A stretch of DNA of 64,000 nt from Mycolicibacterium setense (GTDB lineage Bacteria; Actinomycetota; Actinomycetes; Mycobacteriales; Mycobacteriaceae), in assembly GCF_000805385.1 (NCBI RefSeq), contig NZ_JTJW01000010.1:372001-436000 (forward strand), in the 5' to 3' direction. Below the pieces are notes generated by a model, which was not told the DNA's origin, did not search any database, and saw nothing but the letters and a program-made list of their open reading frames with translations. The position numbers and the translations under genes are program-made. Positions 41,341 to 49,368 of the stretch are shown here, piece after piece. Position 1 is the first letter of the stretch, and each line of letters opens with the position of its first letter.

Positions 41341-42501
41341 GTGACTACCGAACATGCCGGCATCAGAGAGATCGACACCGGCGCCCTGCCAGACCGCTAT
41401 GCGCGGGGTTGGCACTGCTTGGGACCGGTCAAGAATTTCCTTGACGGTCAGCCGCACTCTGTCGAGATATTCGGCACCAAGCTGGTCGTGTTCGCGGACT
41501 CGGAAGGGTCCCTCAAAGTTCTTGATGGGTACTGCCGGCACATGGGCGGCGATCTGTCGCAGGGAACCATCAAGGGCGACACGGTGGCCTGCCCGTTCCA
41601 CGACTGGCGCTGGGGCGGTGACGGCAAGTGCAAGCTCGTCCCCTACGCCAAGCGCACTCCGCGGCTGGCCCGTACCCGGGCCTGGCACACCGACGTGCGC
41701 GGCGGCCTGCTGTTCGTCTGGCACGACCATGAGGGCAACGACCCGCAGCCCGAGGTCCGGATCCCCGAGATCCCGGAGGCGGTCAGCGACGAGTGGACCG
41801 AGTGGCAGTGGAACTCGATGCTGATCGAGGGCAGCAACTGCCGCGAGATCATCGACAACGTCACCGACATGGCGCACTTCTTCTACATTCACTTCGGCCT
41901 GCCGACGTACTTCAAGAACGTCTTCGAGGGGCACATCGCGTCGCAGTACCTGCACAACGTGGGCCGTCAGGACATCGGCGGCATGGGCACGCAATACGGT
42001 GAGTCGCACCTGGATTCGGAGGCCTCGTACTTCGGGCCGTCGTTCATGATCAACTGGCTGCACAACAACTACAGCGGCTACAAGGCCGAGTCGATCCTGA
42101 TCAACTGCCACTATCCGGTCAGCCAGGATTCGTTCATGCTGCAGTGGGGCGTCATCGTCCAAAAGCCGAAGGGCATGGACGACAAGACCACCAAGAAGTT
42201 GGCCGACGCGATGACGGACGGCGTCAGCCAGGGCTTCCTGCAGGACGTGGAGATCTGGAAGCACAAGACCCGCATCGACAACCCGCTGCTGGTCGAGGAG
42301 GACGGCGCCGTCTACCAGATGCGCCGCTGGTACCAGCAGTTTTATGTGGATGTGGCCGACGTCAGTTCTGACATGACCGACCGTTTCGAGATGGAGATCG
42401 ACACCACCGCGGCCAATGAGAAGTGGCATGTGGAGGTTGAGGAGAATCTCAGGCTCAAGGCCGAACAGAAGTCGGCCGAGAAAGAAACAGCGCAGTCCTG
42501 A
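41341..42501 (+). CDS. kshA: KshA, 3-ketosteroid 9-alpha-hydroxylase oxygenase
   Basis: 386 residues from GTG 41341. Rieske [2Fe-2S] motif CRH...CPFHDW near residues 67-89, and the mononuclear iron ligands in NVTDMAHFFYIHFG (H..H, with the bridging Asp) near residue 178 plus a later Asp. With the reductase KshB (not in this window) it hydroxylates C9 of 3-ketosteroids, which opens ring B after KstD action. Family length is normal. The TGA overlaps the ATG of the next gene by one base. Confidence 0.96.
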   Translation: MTTEHAGIREIDTGALPDRYARGWHCLGPVKNFLDGQPHSVEIFGTKLVVFADSEGSLKVLDGYCRHMGGDLSQGTIKGDTVACPFHDWRWGGDGKCKLVPYAKRTPRLARTRAWHTDVRGGLLFVWHDHEGNDPQPEVRIPEIPEAVSDEWTEWQWNSMLIEGSNCREIIDNVTDMAHFFYIHFGLPTYFKNVFEGHIASQYLHNVGRQDIGGMGTQYGESHLDSEASYFGPSFMINWLHNNYSGYKAESILINCHYPVSQDSFMLQWGVIVQKPKGMDDKTTKKLADAMTDGVSQGFLQDVEIWKHKTRIDNPLLVEEDGAVYQMRRWYQQFYVDVADVSSDMTDRFEMEIDTTAANEKWHVEVEENLRLKAEQKSAEKETAQS

Positions 42502-42977
42502 TGACCACACGCAACGAGCGGAGCCAGGCGCCGGATGTCGACGACCTGGCCCGCTCGATGCTGCTCCTACACGGCGCACATGATGACGACGATCATCACG
42601 GCGGCAGCAGCACAGGCGCTGCCGGCGGTTCTTGGGCCAAGGCACCGAATTTCGCCTCCGATCCAGAACGCGCCGCGGCAGTCCGCGAGTCCAGCGCACG
42701 GGACCGCGAGCGCTACCTGACGTCGGGCCTGGTGTCGGTCGACTGCCGGTTCTGCCATGTCGCGGTTCAGGTGAAAAAGCTCAGCGCAGAACACACTTCA
42801 GTCCAGTGGTCTTCCGAGGCCGTCCGGCGATGCGCGACGTTCGAGGAGATCCGGTCCGCCGGTGGAGATCCGGCCCGTACCCGGTCATGCCCTCGGCTGA
42901 CCGACAGCATCAAACACGCGGTGGCCGAGGGATGCCTGGAAGAGGTGTCCTCGGCGCCCTCTCCCGGCGACGGCTAG
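42501..42977 (+). CDS. Small His/Asp- and Cys-rich protein coupled to kshA (Rv3527-like)
   Basis: 158 residues whose ATG shares one base with the kshA TGA. An N-terminal stretch HGAHDDDDHHGG is a likely metal-binding or flexible acidic segment. The central part has CRFCH, and single cysteines follow in RRCATF and TRSCPRL, making a possible four-cysteine metal site. No known enzyme motif. Coupling with kshA suggests a helper of the oxygenase (metal delivery, assembly or electron handling), but the sequence gives no proof. It converges on the next gene with a four-base overlap of the ends. Confidence 0.85.
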   Translation: MTTRNERSQAPDVDDLARSMLLLHGAHDDDDHHGGSSTGAAGGSWAKAPNFASDPERAAAVRESSARDRERYLTSGLVSVDCRFCHVAVQVKKLSAEHTSVQWSSEAVRRCATFEEIRSAGGDPARTRSCPRLTDSIKHAVAEGCLEEVSSAPSPGDG

Positions 42978-43996
42978 TTCGCCCGCTGCAACTCAGCCAC
43001 ACACGCACCCAACGATTCGTCGCCGGCTCCGTCAGCCAGCGGCGGCAGCACGATACCGTCGGCGACATCACCGAACCTGGCCTTCAGGACGGCCGGGATC
43101 TCGTCATGACGCCCGCAGACCACGAGCTCGTCGAGCATGGAATCGGTGAGCACCGAGGGTAATTCGTCCCACAGCTCGGTACGGACCAACGACCGCAGCC
43201 GCTCCGGAAGGTCCGCCATGCCACGCCTGGCCAGGCCGGTGGCATAGGCCGGCGTCGAATACAGGAATGCCAACATCCGGCGTTGCCGTTCCCGTTCTCT
43301 GGCCACGGCCTCGTCGGTGCGGCCGGTGGCGATGGCGGTCGAAGCGACGACGAGCGGTTCGTCCGCCCTGCCGGAGCTGTCGGCGCCCAGCGCCAATGCG
43401 GGGCGCGCCACGTCGCGCAGGTAGTCGGGGTCCGAGTTGGTGGAGTGCGTGACGATCCCGTGCGCGATGCCTCCGGCGAGTTCACACATTCCGGCGTTCA
43501 CCGCTCCCAGCCAGACCGGCGGGCGCACCGCGTCGCTCGGGCCGGGATTGAAGTAGGGCTGCATCCGGGTCAGCCGGTAGTTGTCACTCTCGAAATGCAC
43601 TGTGTCCCCGGTGCGGAACGCCTCGAACAGGGCGTCCAGCGCACCAACGTAATCCCTGAGCCGGGCAATCGGATCGCTCCACGGCATGCCGTAGCGATCC
43701 CGGATGTTCTGCTTGATCTGCGTACCCAGGCCGAGCTCGAACCGTCCGCCGGAAAGCACCGACAGGTCCCAGGCTGTGTACGCCGTCAGCGTCGGACTGC
43801 GCACGAATGCCAGTGTCACGGCGGTACGCACGGTGATGCGCGAGGTGTGTTCGAGGGCCAGAAGTGAGACCGCGAGGGAATCGTGCACGGTCTCCGCGAC
43901 ATGCAGGCCGTCAACGCCCAGGTGCTCGGCCCGCCGCGCGTAGTTCGCGGTGGCGGTCAGCGGCATACGCGGGTCGAGCGCCAGATAGACCTTCAT
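42974..43996 (-). CDS. LLM-class F420-dependent oxidoreductase
   Basis: 340 residues from ATG 43996. Luciferase-like barrel: LAVSLLALEHTSRITVRTAVTLAFVRSPT, LSVLSGGRFELGLGTQIKQNIRDRYG, PPVWLGAVNAGMCELAGGIAHGIVTH. Third LLM gene in the window and the most diverged. It stands alone between the kshA pair and the sulfotransferase gene; an inverted repeat lies between it and the latter. The substrate is unknown; an F420H2-using role in sterol degradation is plausible from position only. Confidence 0.88.
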   Translation of the reverse strand: MKVYLALDPRMPLTATANYARRAEHLGVDGLHVAETVHDSLAVSLLALEHTSRITVRTAVTLAFVRSPTLTAYTAWDLSVLSGGRFELGLGTQIKQNIRDRYGMPWSDPIARLRDYVGALDALFEAFRTGDTVHFESDNYRLTRMQPYFNPGPSDAVRPPVWLGAVNAGMCELAGGIAHGIVTHSTNSDPDYLRDVARPALALGADSSGRADEPLVVASTAIATGRTDEAVARERERQRRMLAFLYSTPAYATGLARRGMADLPERLRSLVRTELWDELPSVLTDSMLDELVVCGRHDEIPAVLKARFGDVADGIVLPPLADGAGDESLGACVAELQRAN

Positions 43997-44020
43997 CTAG
44001 GGATTCTCCCGCGACCAGAC

Positions 44021-44062
44021 GCAGAATCGCACGAAACCCCACTGGGTAATGCGATTCTCCGC
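44021..44062. terminator. Imperfect hairpin upstream of the LLM gene
   Basis: GCAGAATCGCA (44021-44031) is inverted at 44050-44062 with one mismatch. The loop carries CACGAAA, as in the hairpin at 26.2 kb. It lies after the sulfotransferase stop and before the LLM start on the minus strand; an interoperon terminator is plausible. Confidence 0.45.
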
Positions 44063-44078
44063 CTGCTCGCGGAGAAGG

Positions 44079-45227
44079 TCACAGCCCCTTGAACCGCTCC
44101 TTGACCGTCTCGGAGGTCAACCCGTAGTCGGCCAGTGAATAGGTGTGCTTCGGCGCGCGCGGGCCCTGCTTGCTGGCTGTGTGGCTGTCGGTCACGGCCT
44201 GCCGCGCGGCGTCGGTGAAGTCGAGACCGAACGTGCGGTAGATGCCTTCGACTGCACCGATCGGGTCCTCGATGAACTCGAAATAGTCGACGTCGCAGAA
44301 CTGCGCCGGATCATGCTTGGCCCGTTCGGCATTGAACAATTCCAGTCCGCGCGACCAGGTTTCCATGGCGTCTTCGCCGATGACATTCCCGGTGAACGTG
44401 TTGGACCACCCGGCGGTGGTGTGCTGCGACAGCGAGCACATCGAGGCCATGATGGTCTCCGCCGGGCGGTGGCACTGGACCACCAATGCGTCCGGGTATG
44501 TCGCGAACAGCGCATCCAGGGCGAACAGATGACTGGGATTCTTGAGCACCCAACGCTTCTCGGGCTCGTTGAGGCCGATCAGCTGCAGGTTCTTCCGGTG
44601 CCGCCGATAGGGCTTGGTCCAGTCCTGACGAGCCAGCCACCGCGAGTAGGTCGGCACATGGGCCAGCGTCTCGTAGGACACCGAGTGCAACGACTGGCGC
44701 AGCAACTGCCAGCATTCCTCGACCTCGTCAGCGGTCATGTAGTGCAGGCCCGTGTAATCCGGGTTCTCCTCATGGGCCTGCTTGAATCGGGCATCGAGCG
44801 CACTGAAGACCGGGTTGTCAGGCCAGGTTTCGCGCGGCGGCCGCGGCTGCGGGAACTCCGCCAGCCACATCTCCAGCCCCTGATGCATGGGGTCAGCGGT
44901 CAGCAACCGGTGGATCACCGTGGTCCCGGTGCGCGGCAGTCCGGTGACGAAGATCGGCTGTTTGATCGGCACGTCGGCGTGCTGGGGGTACTGCTTGAAC
45001 GCGGCTTCCGAGACGAGACGGGCCACCAGTGCGTTGCGGGTGAAGAAGCGCTGCATCTTGCTGCCGAGTTCGGTCAGATCGGCGTCGCGCTGGTACGACT
45101 CCAGCAGCACCGCGAGTGCTTCCCGATAGTTGTCGTCGTCGGTTCCGAAATCATCCAGACCGCAGGCCTTTACGGCCGAGGCGTGCAGATCCTCGACGGT
45201 GCCCACGTTGGTCCGCGGCCCGCTCAT
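44079..45227 (-). CDS. Sulfotransferase-family protein (Rv3529c-like)
   Basis: 382 residues from ATG 45227 with AAGGAG upstream. The PAPS 5'-phosphosulfate-binding motif FVTGLPRTGTTVIHRLL is near residue 97, and the 3'-phosphate site LVVQCHRPAETIMASMCSL is near residue 245. A cytosolic sulfotransferase acting on a hydroxylated lipid or steroid is the family expectation; no product is known here. Last gene of the three-gene operon starting at 47198, with the KstR/IclR-type promoter. Confidence 0.9.
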   Translation of the reverse strand: MSGPRTNVGTVEDLHASAVKACGLDDFGTDDDNYREALAVLLESYQRDADLTELGSKMQRFFTRNALVARLVSEAAFKQYPQHADVPIKQPIFVTGLPRTGTTVIHRLLTADPMHQGLEMWLAEFPQPRPPRETWPDNPVFSALDARFKQAHEENPDYTGLHYMTADEVEECWQLLRQSLHSVSYETLAHVPTYSRWLARQDWTKPYRRHRKNLQLIGLNEPEKRWVLKNPSHLFALDALFATYPDALVVQCHRPAETIMASMCSLSQHTTAGWSNTFTGNVIGEDAMETWSRGLELFNAERAKHDPAQFCDVDYFEFIEDPIGAVEGIYRTFGLDFTDAARQAVTDSHTASKQGPRAPKHTYSLADYGLTSETVKERFKGL

Positions 45228-45285
45228 GGCGCGACTCCTTCTCGCTCGTGCCTCGCTGCGATCATCACTCGTCGTCGCCTTCGCG

Positions 45286-46068
45286 TCACGCCTTGTACTC
45301 CCCGCAGTTGACGTCGAGAGCCTGGCCGGTGATGCCGCTGGACAGATCGCTGGCCATGAACAGGATCGCCGAAGCCACCTCGTCCTCGGTCGGCAGTCGC
45401 TTGAGGTCGGATGACGCCGCCGTCGCCTTGTAGATCTCCTCGACAGTGGTGCCGTACTTGCCGGCCTGGTGCGTGAAGTAGCTCTCCAGCGTTCCGCCCC
45501 AGATGTATCCGGGCAGAACCGAATTCACCCGGATGCCCTGATCGCCGAGCTCGGTGGCCAGAGTCTGCGACATCGCCAGCAGGGCCGACTTGGCCATCTT
45601 GTACGCGCCGTACTTGGCCTGCGAGTGCCGGACCACCATCGAGTTCACGTTGACGACGGAGCCGTTGCTCTGCGCCAGGGCCGGGGTGAAGGCCTGAACC
45701 ATCCGAAGCGCACCGAACACGGTGAGCTCGATGGCGTCGCGCATGTGCTCGAACGTGGTGTTGGCGAAGGGTTTCATCGACGGCACCCGGAACGCGTTGT
45801 TGATCAACACGTCGACCTTGCCGTATGCCTCGAGCGACGTGTCGACCAGGTTCTTCACCTGCTCCTCGTCGGTGATGTCGGTACCGACCGAGATCGCGCG
45901 GCGGCCCAGGTCGGTCACCTGCTTGGCCACCTCCTCGAGACGTTCGACGGTGCGGGCGGCCAACACCAGATCGGCGCCGGCCTCGGCGCACCGCCGCGCC
46001 AGGGTGGTACCCAGGGCGGGGCCGACACCGCTGATGACGACGACCTTGTTATCCAAAAGACCTGACAT
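45286..46068 (-). CDS. Short-chain dehydrogenase (Rv3530c-like)
   Basis: 260 residues from ATG 46068. SDR with a GVGPALG cofactor loop near residue 14, NNAF at 89, VNSMVVRHSQAKYGAYKMAK (Tyr/Lys of the active site) and LPGYIWGGTLE. The length equals the M. tuberculosis protein. Two bases separate it from the preceding gene's stop. It may oxidise a hydroxyl of a sterol or its side chain within the KstR-type operon. Confidence 0.92.
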   Translation of the reverse strand: MSGLLDNKVVVISGVGPALGTTLARRCAEAGADLVLAARTVERLEEVAKQVTDLGRRAISVGTDITDEEQVKNLVDTSLEAYGKVDVLINNAFRVPSMKPFANTTFEHMRDAIELTVFGALRMVQAFTPALAQSNGSVVNVNSMVVRHSQAKYGAYKMAKSALLAMSQTLATELGDQGIRVNSVLPGYIWGGTLESYFTHQAGKYGTTVEEIYKATAASSDLKRLPTEDEVASAILFMASDLSSGITGQALDVNCGEYKA

Positions 46069-46070
46069 GA

Positions 46071-47198
46071 CTACCCCAGCATCCTGTTGGCGATTTGATT
46101 CTGGCGCAGCGCGATCCGGGCCCGCCAGTCCTGCTCTGAGATCTTGTTGTGCTCGTAGTACGGCAACGCCTTCTCGACGTCGGCCACGTCGACGAGTTCC
46201 ACACTCGGGCCGTCGGCCTCGGTGAGCTCGCGTGACAGCCGCTGCCAGCGGAACTGCAGATAGCCCTTGCCGTGGCCGAGGGTCTCGCACCAGTTGGTCA
46301 CGCCCGGGTTGGCGTCGGAGACCACGATTCGGATCTTGCCGTCCGGATCCGCCTGCGCCTGAGTGCCGTTGAGCGAGGTCTGGTGGTTGATGTAGTCGAG
46401 CGAGATGTACCAGAGGCTGCCGAGCTGGAAGCCCAAGTAGGGCGCGTCGGTAACCGGCAGCGTGATGACCATGGCCTGATCGGGCGTCATGTCGTAGTGC
46501 CCGACCGACGAGTACTGCGTGGCCAGACCGCCGGGCGTCAGTCGCGGCGCCACCATGGTGTTGACCGGCAGGTTGTTGTAGAACCACTGCGGGAACTGCA
46601 GCCAGGTCTTCACCCGCTGTACGAGCTGCTTGCCCGCGACGGCGTAACGCTTCTCGATCAATTCCTTGGTCAGCGGTGGCGGCGCAGTTCCGGCCGTGTC
46701 GGTGCGCGCGACGCTGATGTAACCGCGTTGCGCCGACCAGTCGTTGTACACCTCACGGACCAGCAGCTGCGACGGCGTCGTCGGGGTGAACCGGTACTCG
46801 AAGGTGCCATCGGCCGCGATGTCGAGTTCGCGGTCGTCGAAGGCGGCCTGACTGGCCGGCACGTTGTCGTCGGTGTATTCACCACCCAGGATCTGGAAGC
46901 TCAGATCGGTCGTGGTGCCCCGCTTCCCGGTGACGACGTACTCATGGCCGGGCAGCACGCGGGTCCCGAAGTACAAGGTGTCGGGGTTGTCCAGGGCCAT
47001 CTTCGTGTACGGCCCGGTTCCCGACTGCATGAACGGGTGATCGCGGTCGTAGTCGAAGGCCAGGTGTATGCAACCCGAGATACATCCGGCCAGGTACTGC
47101 AGGCCTTCGAGGAGATCGGCTTCCGAGTCGATGAATGGTGCGGCGGCCACCAGGCGTTCAGCCTCGGCGATTGCGTCTGTCAACGGCTGTGAGTACAT
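46071..47198 (-). CDS. Conserved DUF1214-type protein (Rv3531c-like)
   Basis: 375 residues from ATG 47198, the same length as the M. tuberculosis gene (from memory). The C-terminal half has the DUF1214/1254 look (YFGTRVLPGHEYVVTGKRG, GYLQFRWQRLSR); it begins with a helical segment (DAIAEAERLVAAAPFID). No catalytic motif is recognised. First gene of the Rv3531c-Rv3530c-Rv3529c-type operon, divergent from the IclR gene. A TCCAATATTGGA palindrome ends at 47229 and a KstR site lies at 47259. Confidence 0.88.
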   Translation of the reverse strand: MYSQPLTDAIAEAERLVAAAPFIDSEADLLEGLQYLAGCISGCIHLAFDYDRDHPFMQSGTGPYTKMALDNPDTLYFGTRVLPGHEYVVTGKRGTTTDLSFQILGGEYTDDNVPASQAAFDDRELDIAADGTFEYRFTPTTPSQLLVREVYNDWSAQRGYISVARTDTAGTAPPPLTKELIEKRYAVAGKQLVQRVKTWLQFPQWFYNNLPVNTMVAPRLTPGGLATQYSSVGHYDMTPDQAMVITLPVTDAPYLGFQLGSLWYISLDYINHQTSLNGTQAQADPDGKIRIVVSDANPGVTNWCETLGHGKGYLQFRWQRLSRELTEADGPSVELVDVADVEKALPYYEHNKISEQDWRARIALRQNQIANRMLG

Positions 47199-47217
47199 CC
47201 AGCATCTGCTCTCTCGA

Positions 47218-47229
47218 TCCAATATTGGA
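47218..47229. promoter_or_regulatory. Perfect 12-bp palindrome, candidate IclR operator
   Basis: TCCAATATTGGA is a perfect dyad 20 bp upstream of the 47198 ATG and 71 bp from the IclR ATG. IclR-family operators are often such A/T-centred palindromes. It overlaps the likely promoter of the 47198 operon. Confidence 0.5.
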
Positions 47230-47258
47230 CCGCAGTGGTAGAGTTTCCTACCTGACAC

Positions 47259-47272
47259 TAGAACGCGTTCCA
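47259..47272. promoter_or_regulatory. KstR operator between the Rv3531c-type operon and the IclR gene
   Basis: TAGAACGCGTTCCA fully matches the KstR consensus. It lies 28 bp before the IclR ATG and about 60 bp before the divergent ATG. Confidence 0.85.
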
Positions 47273-47299
47273 ATTCGCGTCAATGCCGAGGAGGGCAAG

Positions 47300-48217
47300 A
47301 TGACGGACGTCGAGCCCGCCGGTCGCGCCTCACCACCCACCGCCAGGGTGGTGGCCATCCTCGATTTCCTGTCCCGCCATCCGCAGGAACGGTTCGGGCT
47401 CTCCGAACTGACCCGCCGGGTCGGATTGAGCAAGCCGACCTGTCTGGGCATCCTCAGCACCCTGGCCGAATCGGGCTATCTGATCCGGGACAGCGGTGAC
47501 AAGACGTACCGCCTCGGCCCGGCGCTGATCGCACTCGGCCACCTGGCTCAGGAGTCGATGCGCGTCAACCCGGCGGCCCGCTCCGAATTGCTCGCGCTGT
47601 CAGCTGCTTTCGATACCTCGGTGGGCCTGTCCGCCGTCGTCGATGACCGGATCACGGTGCTGGAACTGGTCGGTCCGGCGGGGCGCGACCCCGGAGTGCA
47701 GGTCGGCCAGAGCTATCCGTTCGCACCGCCCGTCGGCCTGATGTTCGTGCTGTGGGACGACGATGCGCTGCGCGCCTGGCTCGCCAAGGCGCCGACCGTC
47801 CCGCTGCGCACGGAATCGGCCCGGCTGCAGCGGGTGATCGAAAACTGCCGCACCGACGGATATCTGGTGGAGCGCCTGACACCGGGCGGACGCAGGCTCT
47901 ACGCGCTGATGGCGGGGATGTCGACCAACCTGCCCGACGAACTCCGCGCGCTGCTGAGCGAGCTGGTGTCCGACATCGGCGAGCGGGTGTACCTGCGTCA
48001 CGAGGAGGAGACCGAAGGACGCCGCGGCAGTGCCCGCTCGGATATCAGCGTCATCTCCGCGCCGGTGTTCGACCACTACCAGCGTCAGGTCATGGCCGCC
48101 TCACTGCACATCGGAACCGCCTTGACCGACAAGGAGATCAGCGATCGGGCCAGGGCGCTCGTCGCCACAGCCGATGCGCTGACCAAGCAACTGGGCGGAA
48201 CCAAGCCGGTGCACTGA
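47300..48217 (+). CDS. IclR-family transcriptional regulator
   Basis: 305 residues from ATG 47300 with GAGGAGGG. The N-terminal winged HTH covers residues about 18-75 (AILDFLSRHPQERFGLSELTRRVGLSKPTCLGILSTLAESGYL); an IclR effector domain follows (AARSELLALSAAFDTSVGLSAVVDDRITVLEL). The C-terminal extension of about 60 residues (HYQRQVMAASLHIGTALTDKEISDRARALVATADALT) recurs in degraded form at 49262. The promoter carries a KstR site, so expression probably rises on sterols. Likely a local regulator of the divergent operon; the effector is unknown. I know of no counterpart at this position in M. tuberculosis. Confidence 0.9.
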   Translation: MTDVEPAGRASPPTARVVAILDFLSRHPQERFGLSELTRRVGLSKPTCLGILSTLAESGYLIRDSGDKTYRLGPALIALGHLAQESMRVNPAARSELLALSAAFDTSVGLSAVVDDRITVLELVGPAGRDPGVQVGQSYPFAPPVGLMFVLWDDDALRAWLAKAPTVPLRTESARLQRVIENCRTDGYLVERLTPGGRRLYALMAGMSTNLPDELRALLSELVSDIGERVYLRHEEETEGRRGSARSDISVISAPVFDHYQRQVMAASLHIGTALTDKEISDRARALVATADALTKQLGGTKPVH

Positions 48218-48247
48218 GTTGACTTGCAGCCTCAGCGGCAAGGCGTA

Positions 48248-49078
48248 TCAGTCCGCGCGAGATTTGGTGAAGAGATAGATCCGGTACGCGAAGCCCTCGG
48301 TTTCCAACTCGTGGTAGACCTTCCCGTTCTTCATGTCCATGTCGTCGCGTAATCCGAACAGCTGCTTCAGTGCGCGCTGGTCGCCCTTGCTCATGCTGGC
48401 CAGCTCCCATCGCGTCTGCATCCCGCGCATAACCTCGAGCCTGATGTCGCGTTGCGAGATCATCTTCAGGTGCGTCTTGGCCAGCGCCGCGTCCCAGTCG
48501 TCGAGCAGTTCCTTCGGTCGGGAATCCGTGTAGAGGAAGTGCCCTCCCGGGGTCAACACGCGCGCCACCTCATCCAGGAAGACGTCGAGATGCGGGTAGC
48601 AGTGCGAAGACTCGACATTGATCACAGCGTCGAATGATTCATCGGGGAACGGCAGGTGTTCAGCGTTCCCGCTGACGAAGTCCAGGCCGGGTATCTGATG
48701 GCGTTTGCGGCAGAACTCGATGCCCGCAGAGTTCAGGTCCAACCCCGTATAGGAGGCGGGCCGATACGTGCGCGTGAGGTAGGAGGCGCCGCCGCCGTGG
48801 CCGCAACCGACCTCGAGCACTCGCTTACCGGTGAGGTCACCTGCTTGCGTGGCAGTGGCGTGGTAAAGCTGGAGGGGGTAGCGGCTGGGTTCATCGGACT
48901 CTTCCAGCTTCAACCCCAGCGGAGGGTCCTCCTCGTAGCCGTTGTTCATCATCACAACGTCGTAGGGTGAGAGTCGGCGAGTCATCCAGGGATAGCTGTA
49001 CCTGGTCATCGTGGGAAGAAGCTTCCAGCCGATCGGGTTGTACAGCCTGCCGACGTAGAGCCGTTCTTTGAGTGTCAT
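48248..49078 (-). CDS. SAM-dependent methyltransferase of the Rv2952/Fmt type
   Basis: 276 residues from ATG 49078 (GGGAGAATC upstream; a longer frame is unlikely). Motifs: NNGYEEDPPLGLKLEESDEP, YHATATQAGDLTGKRVLEV, GCGHGGGASYLTRTYRPASY, NAEHLPFPDESFDAVINVESSHCYPH. These closely follow M. tuberculosis Rv2952 (methylates phthiotriol of DIM/PGL) and the M. smegmatis GPL fatty-acid methyltransferase Fmt (as recalled). O-methylation of a lipid made by the downstream FAAL/PKS is the natural guess. Its 3' end lies 30 bp from the IclR stop (convergent). Confidence 0.9.
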   Translation of the reverse strand: MTLKERLYVGRLYNPIGWKLLPTMTRYSYPWMTRRLSPYDVVMMNNGYEEDPPLGLKLEESDEPSRYPLQLYHATATQAGDLTGKRVLEVGCGHGGGASYLTRTYRPASYTGLDLNSAGIEFCRKRHQIPGLDFVSGNAEHLPFPDESFDAVINVESSHCYPHLDVFLDEVARVLTPGGHFLYTDSRPKELLDDWDAALAKTHLKMISQRDIRLEVMRGMQTRWELASMSKGDQRALKQLFGLRDDMDMKNGKVYHELETEGFAYRIYLFTKSRAD

Positions 49079-49101
49079 AGCTGATTCTCCCAAACACCTC
49101 A

Positions 49102-49127
49102 GTTTGCTGAATACAAAACGAGCAAAC
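49102..49127. promoter_or_regulatory. Inverted repeat in the methyltransferase promoter
   Basis: GTTTGCT (49102-49108) and AGCAAAC (49121-49127) are perfect inverted arms 12 bp apart, 24 bp upstream of the methyltransferase ATG, in an AT-rich patch. A regulator site is plausible but unproven. Confidence 0.4.
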
Positions 49128-49261
49128 AAATCTTCGCGAGATTGATTTCAGCCGCCACCGTCCGTCGCCCGTGGTCGCCGCCTCAGCCGTCGAGGGCACC
49201 ATTTCGATGAACGCCACGGGTGCGCAGGGCGCGATGCGCCTGCAATAGGGCGCGCGTCTGC

Positions 49262-49356
49262 CGTCAGGTCTTGGCGGCACGGCACATCGGAACCGCCTTG
49301 ACCGGCATGGCCATCAACGATCGGGCCAGGGCGCTCGCGGCGACGGCCGGTGCGCT
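49262..49356 (+). pseudogene. Degraded copy of the IclR gene 3' end
   Basis: The segment 49282-49356 matches the IclR gene at 48106-48180 at 65 of 75 bases. The similarity continues upstream to 49262 with a 3-base deletion. The translated fragment RQVLAARHIGTALTGMAIND repeats the IclR C-terminal sequence. No intact start, HTH or effector domain accompanies it. It is a remnant on the far side of the methyltransferase gene in the same orientation. It suggests a former tandem IclR gene, or a duplication joined to the insertion of the methyltransferase. Confidence 0.75.
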
Positions 49357-49368
49357 CCGAGGCCGTGC

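Noticed and set aside
45286-46587. Longer start for the Rv3530c-like SDR (433 codons)
   Set aside because: The extra 170 residues overlap the Rv3531c-like gene and have no SDR similarity. ATG 46068 gives the expected 260 residues.
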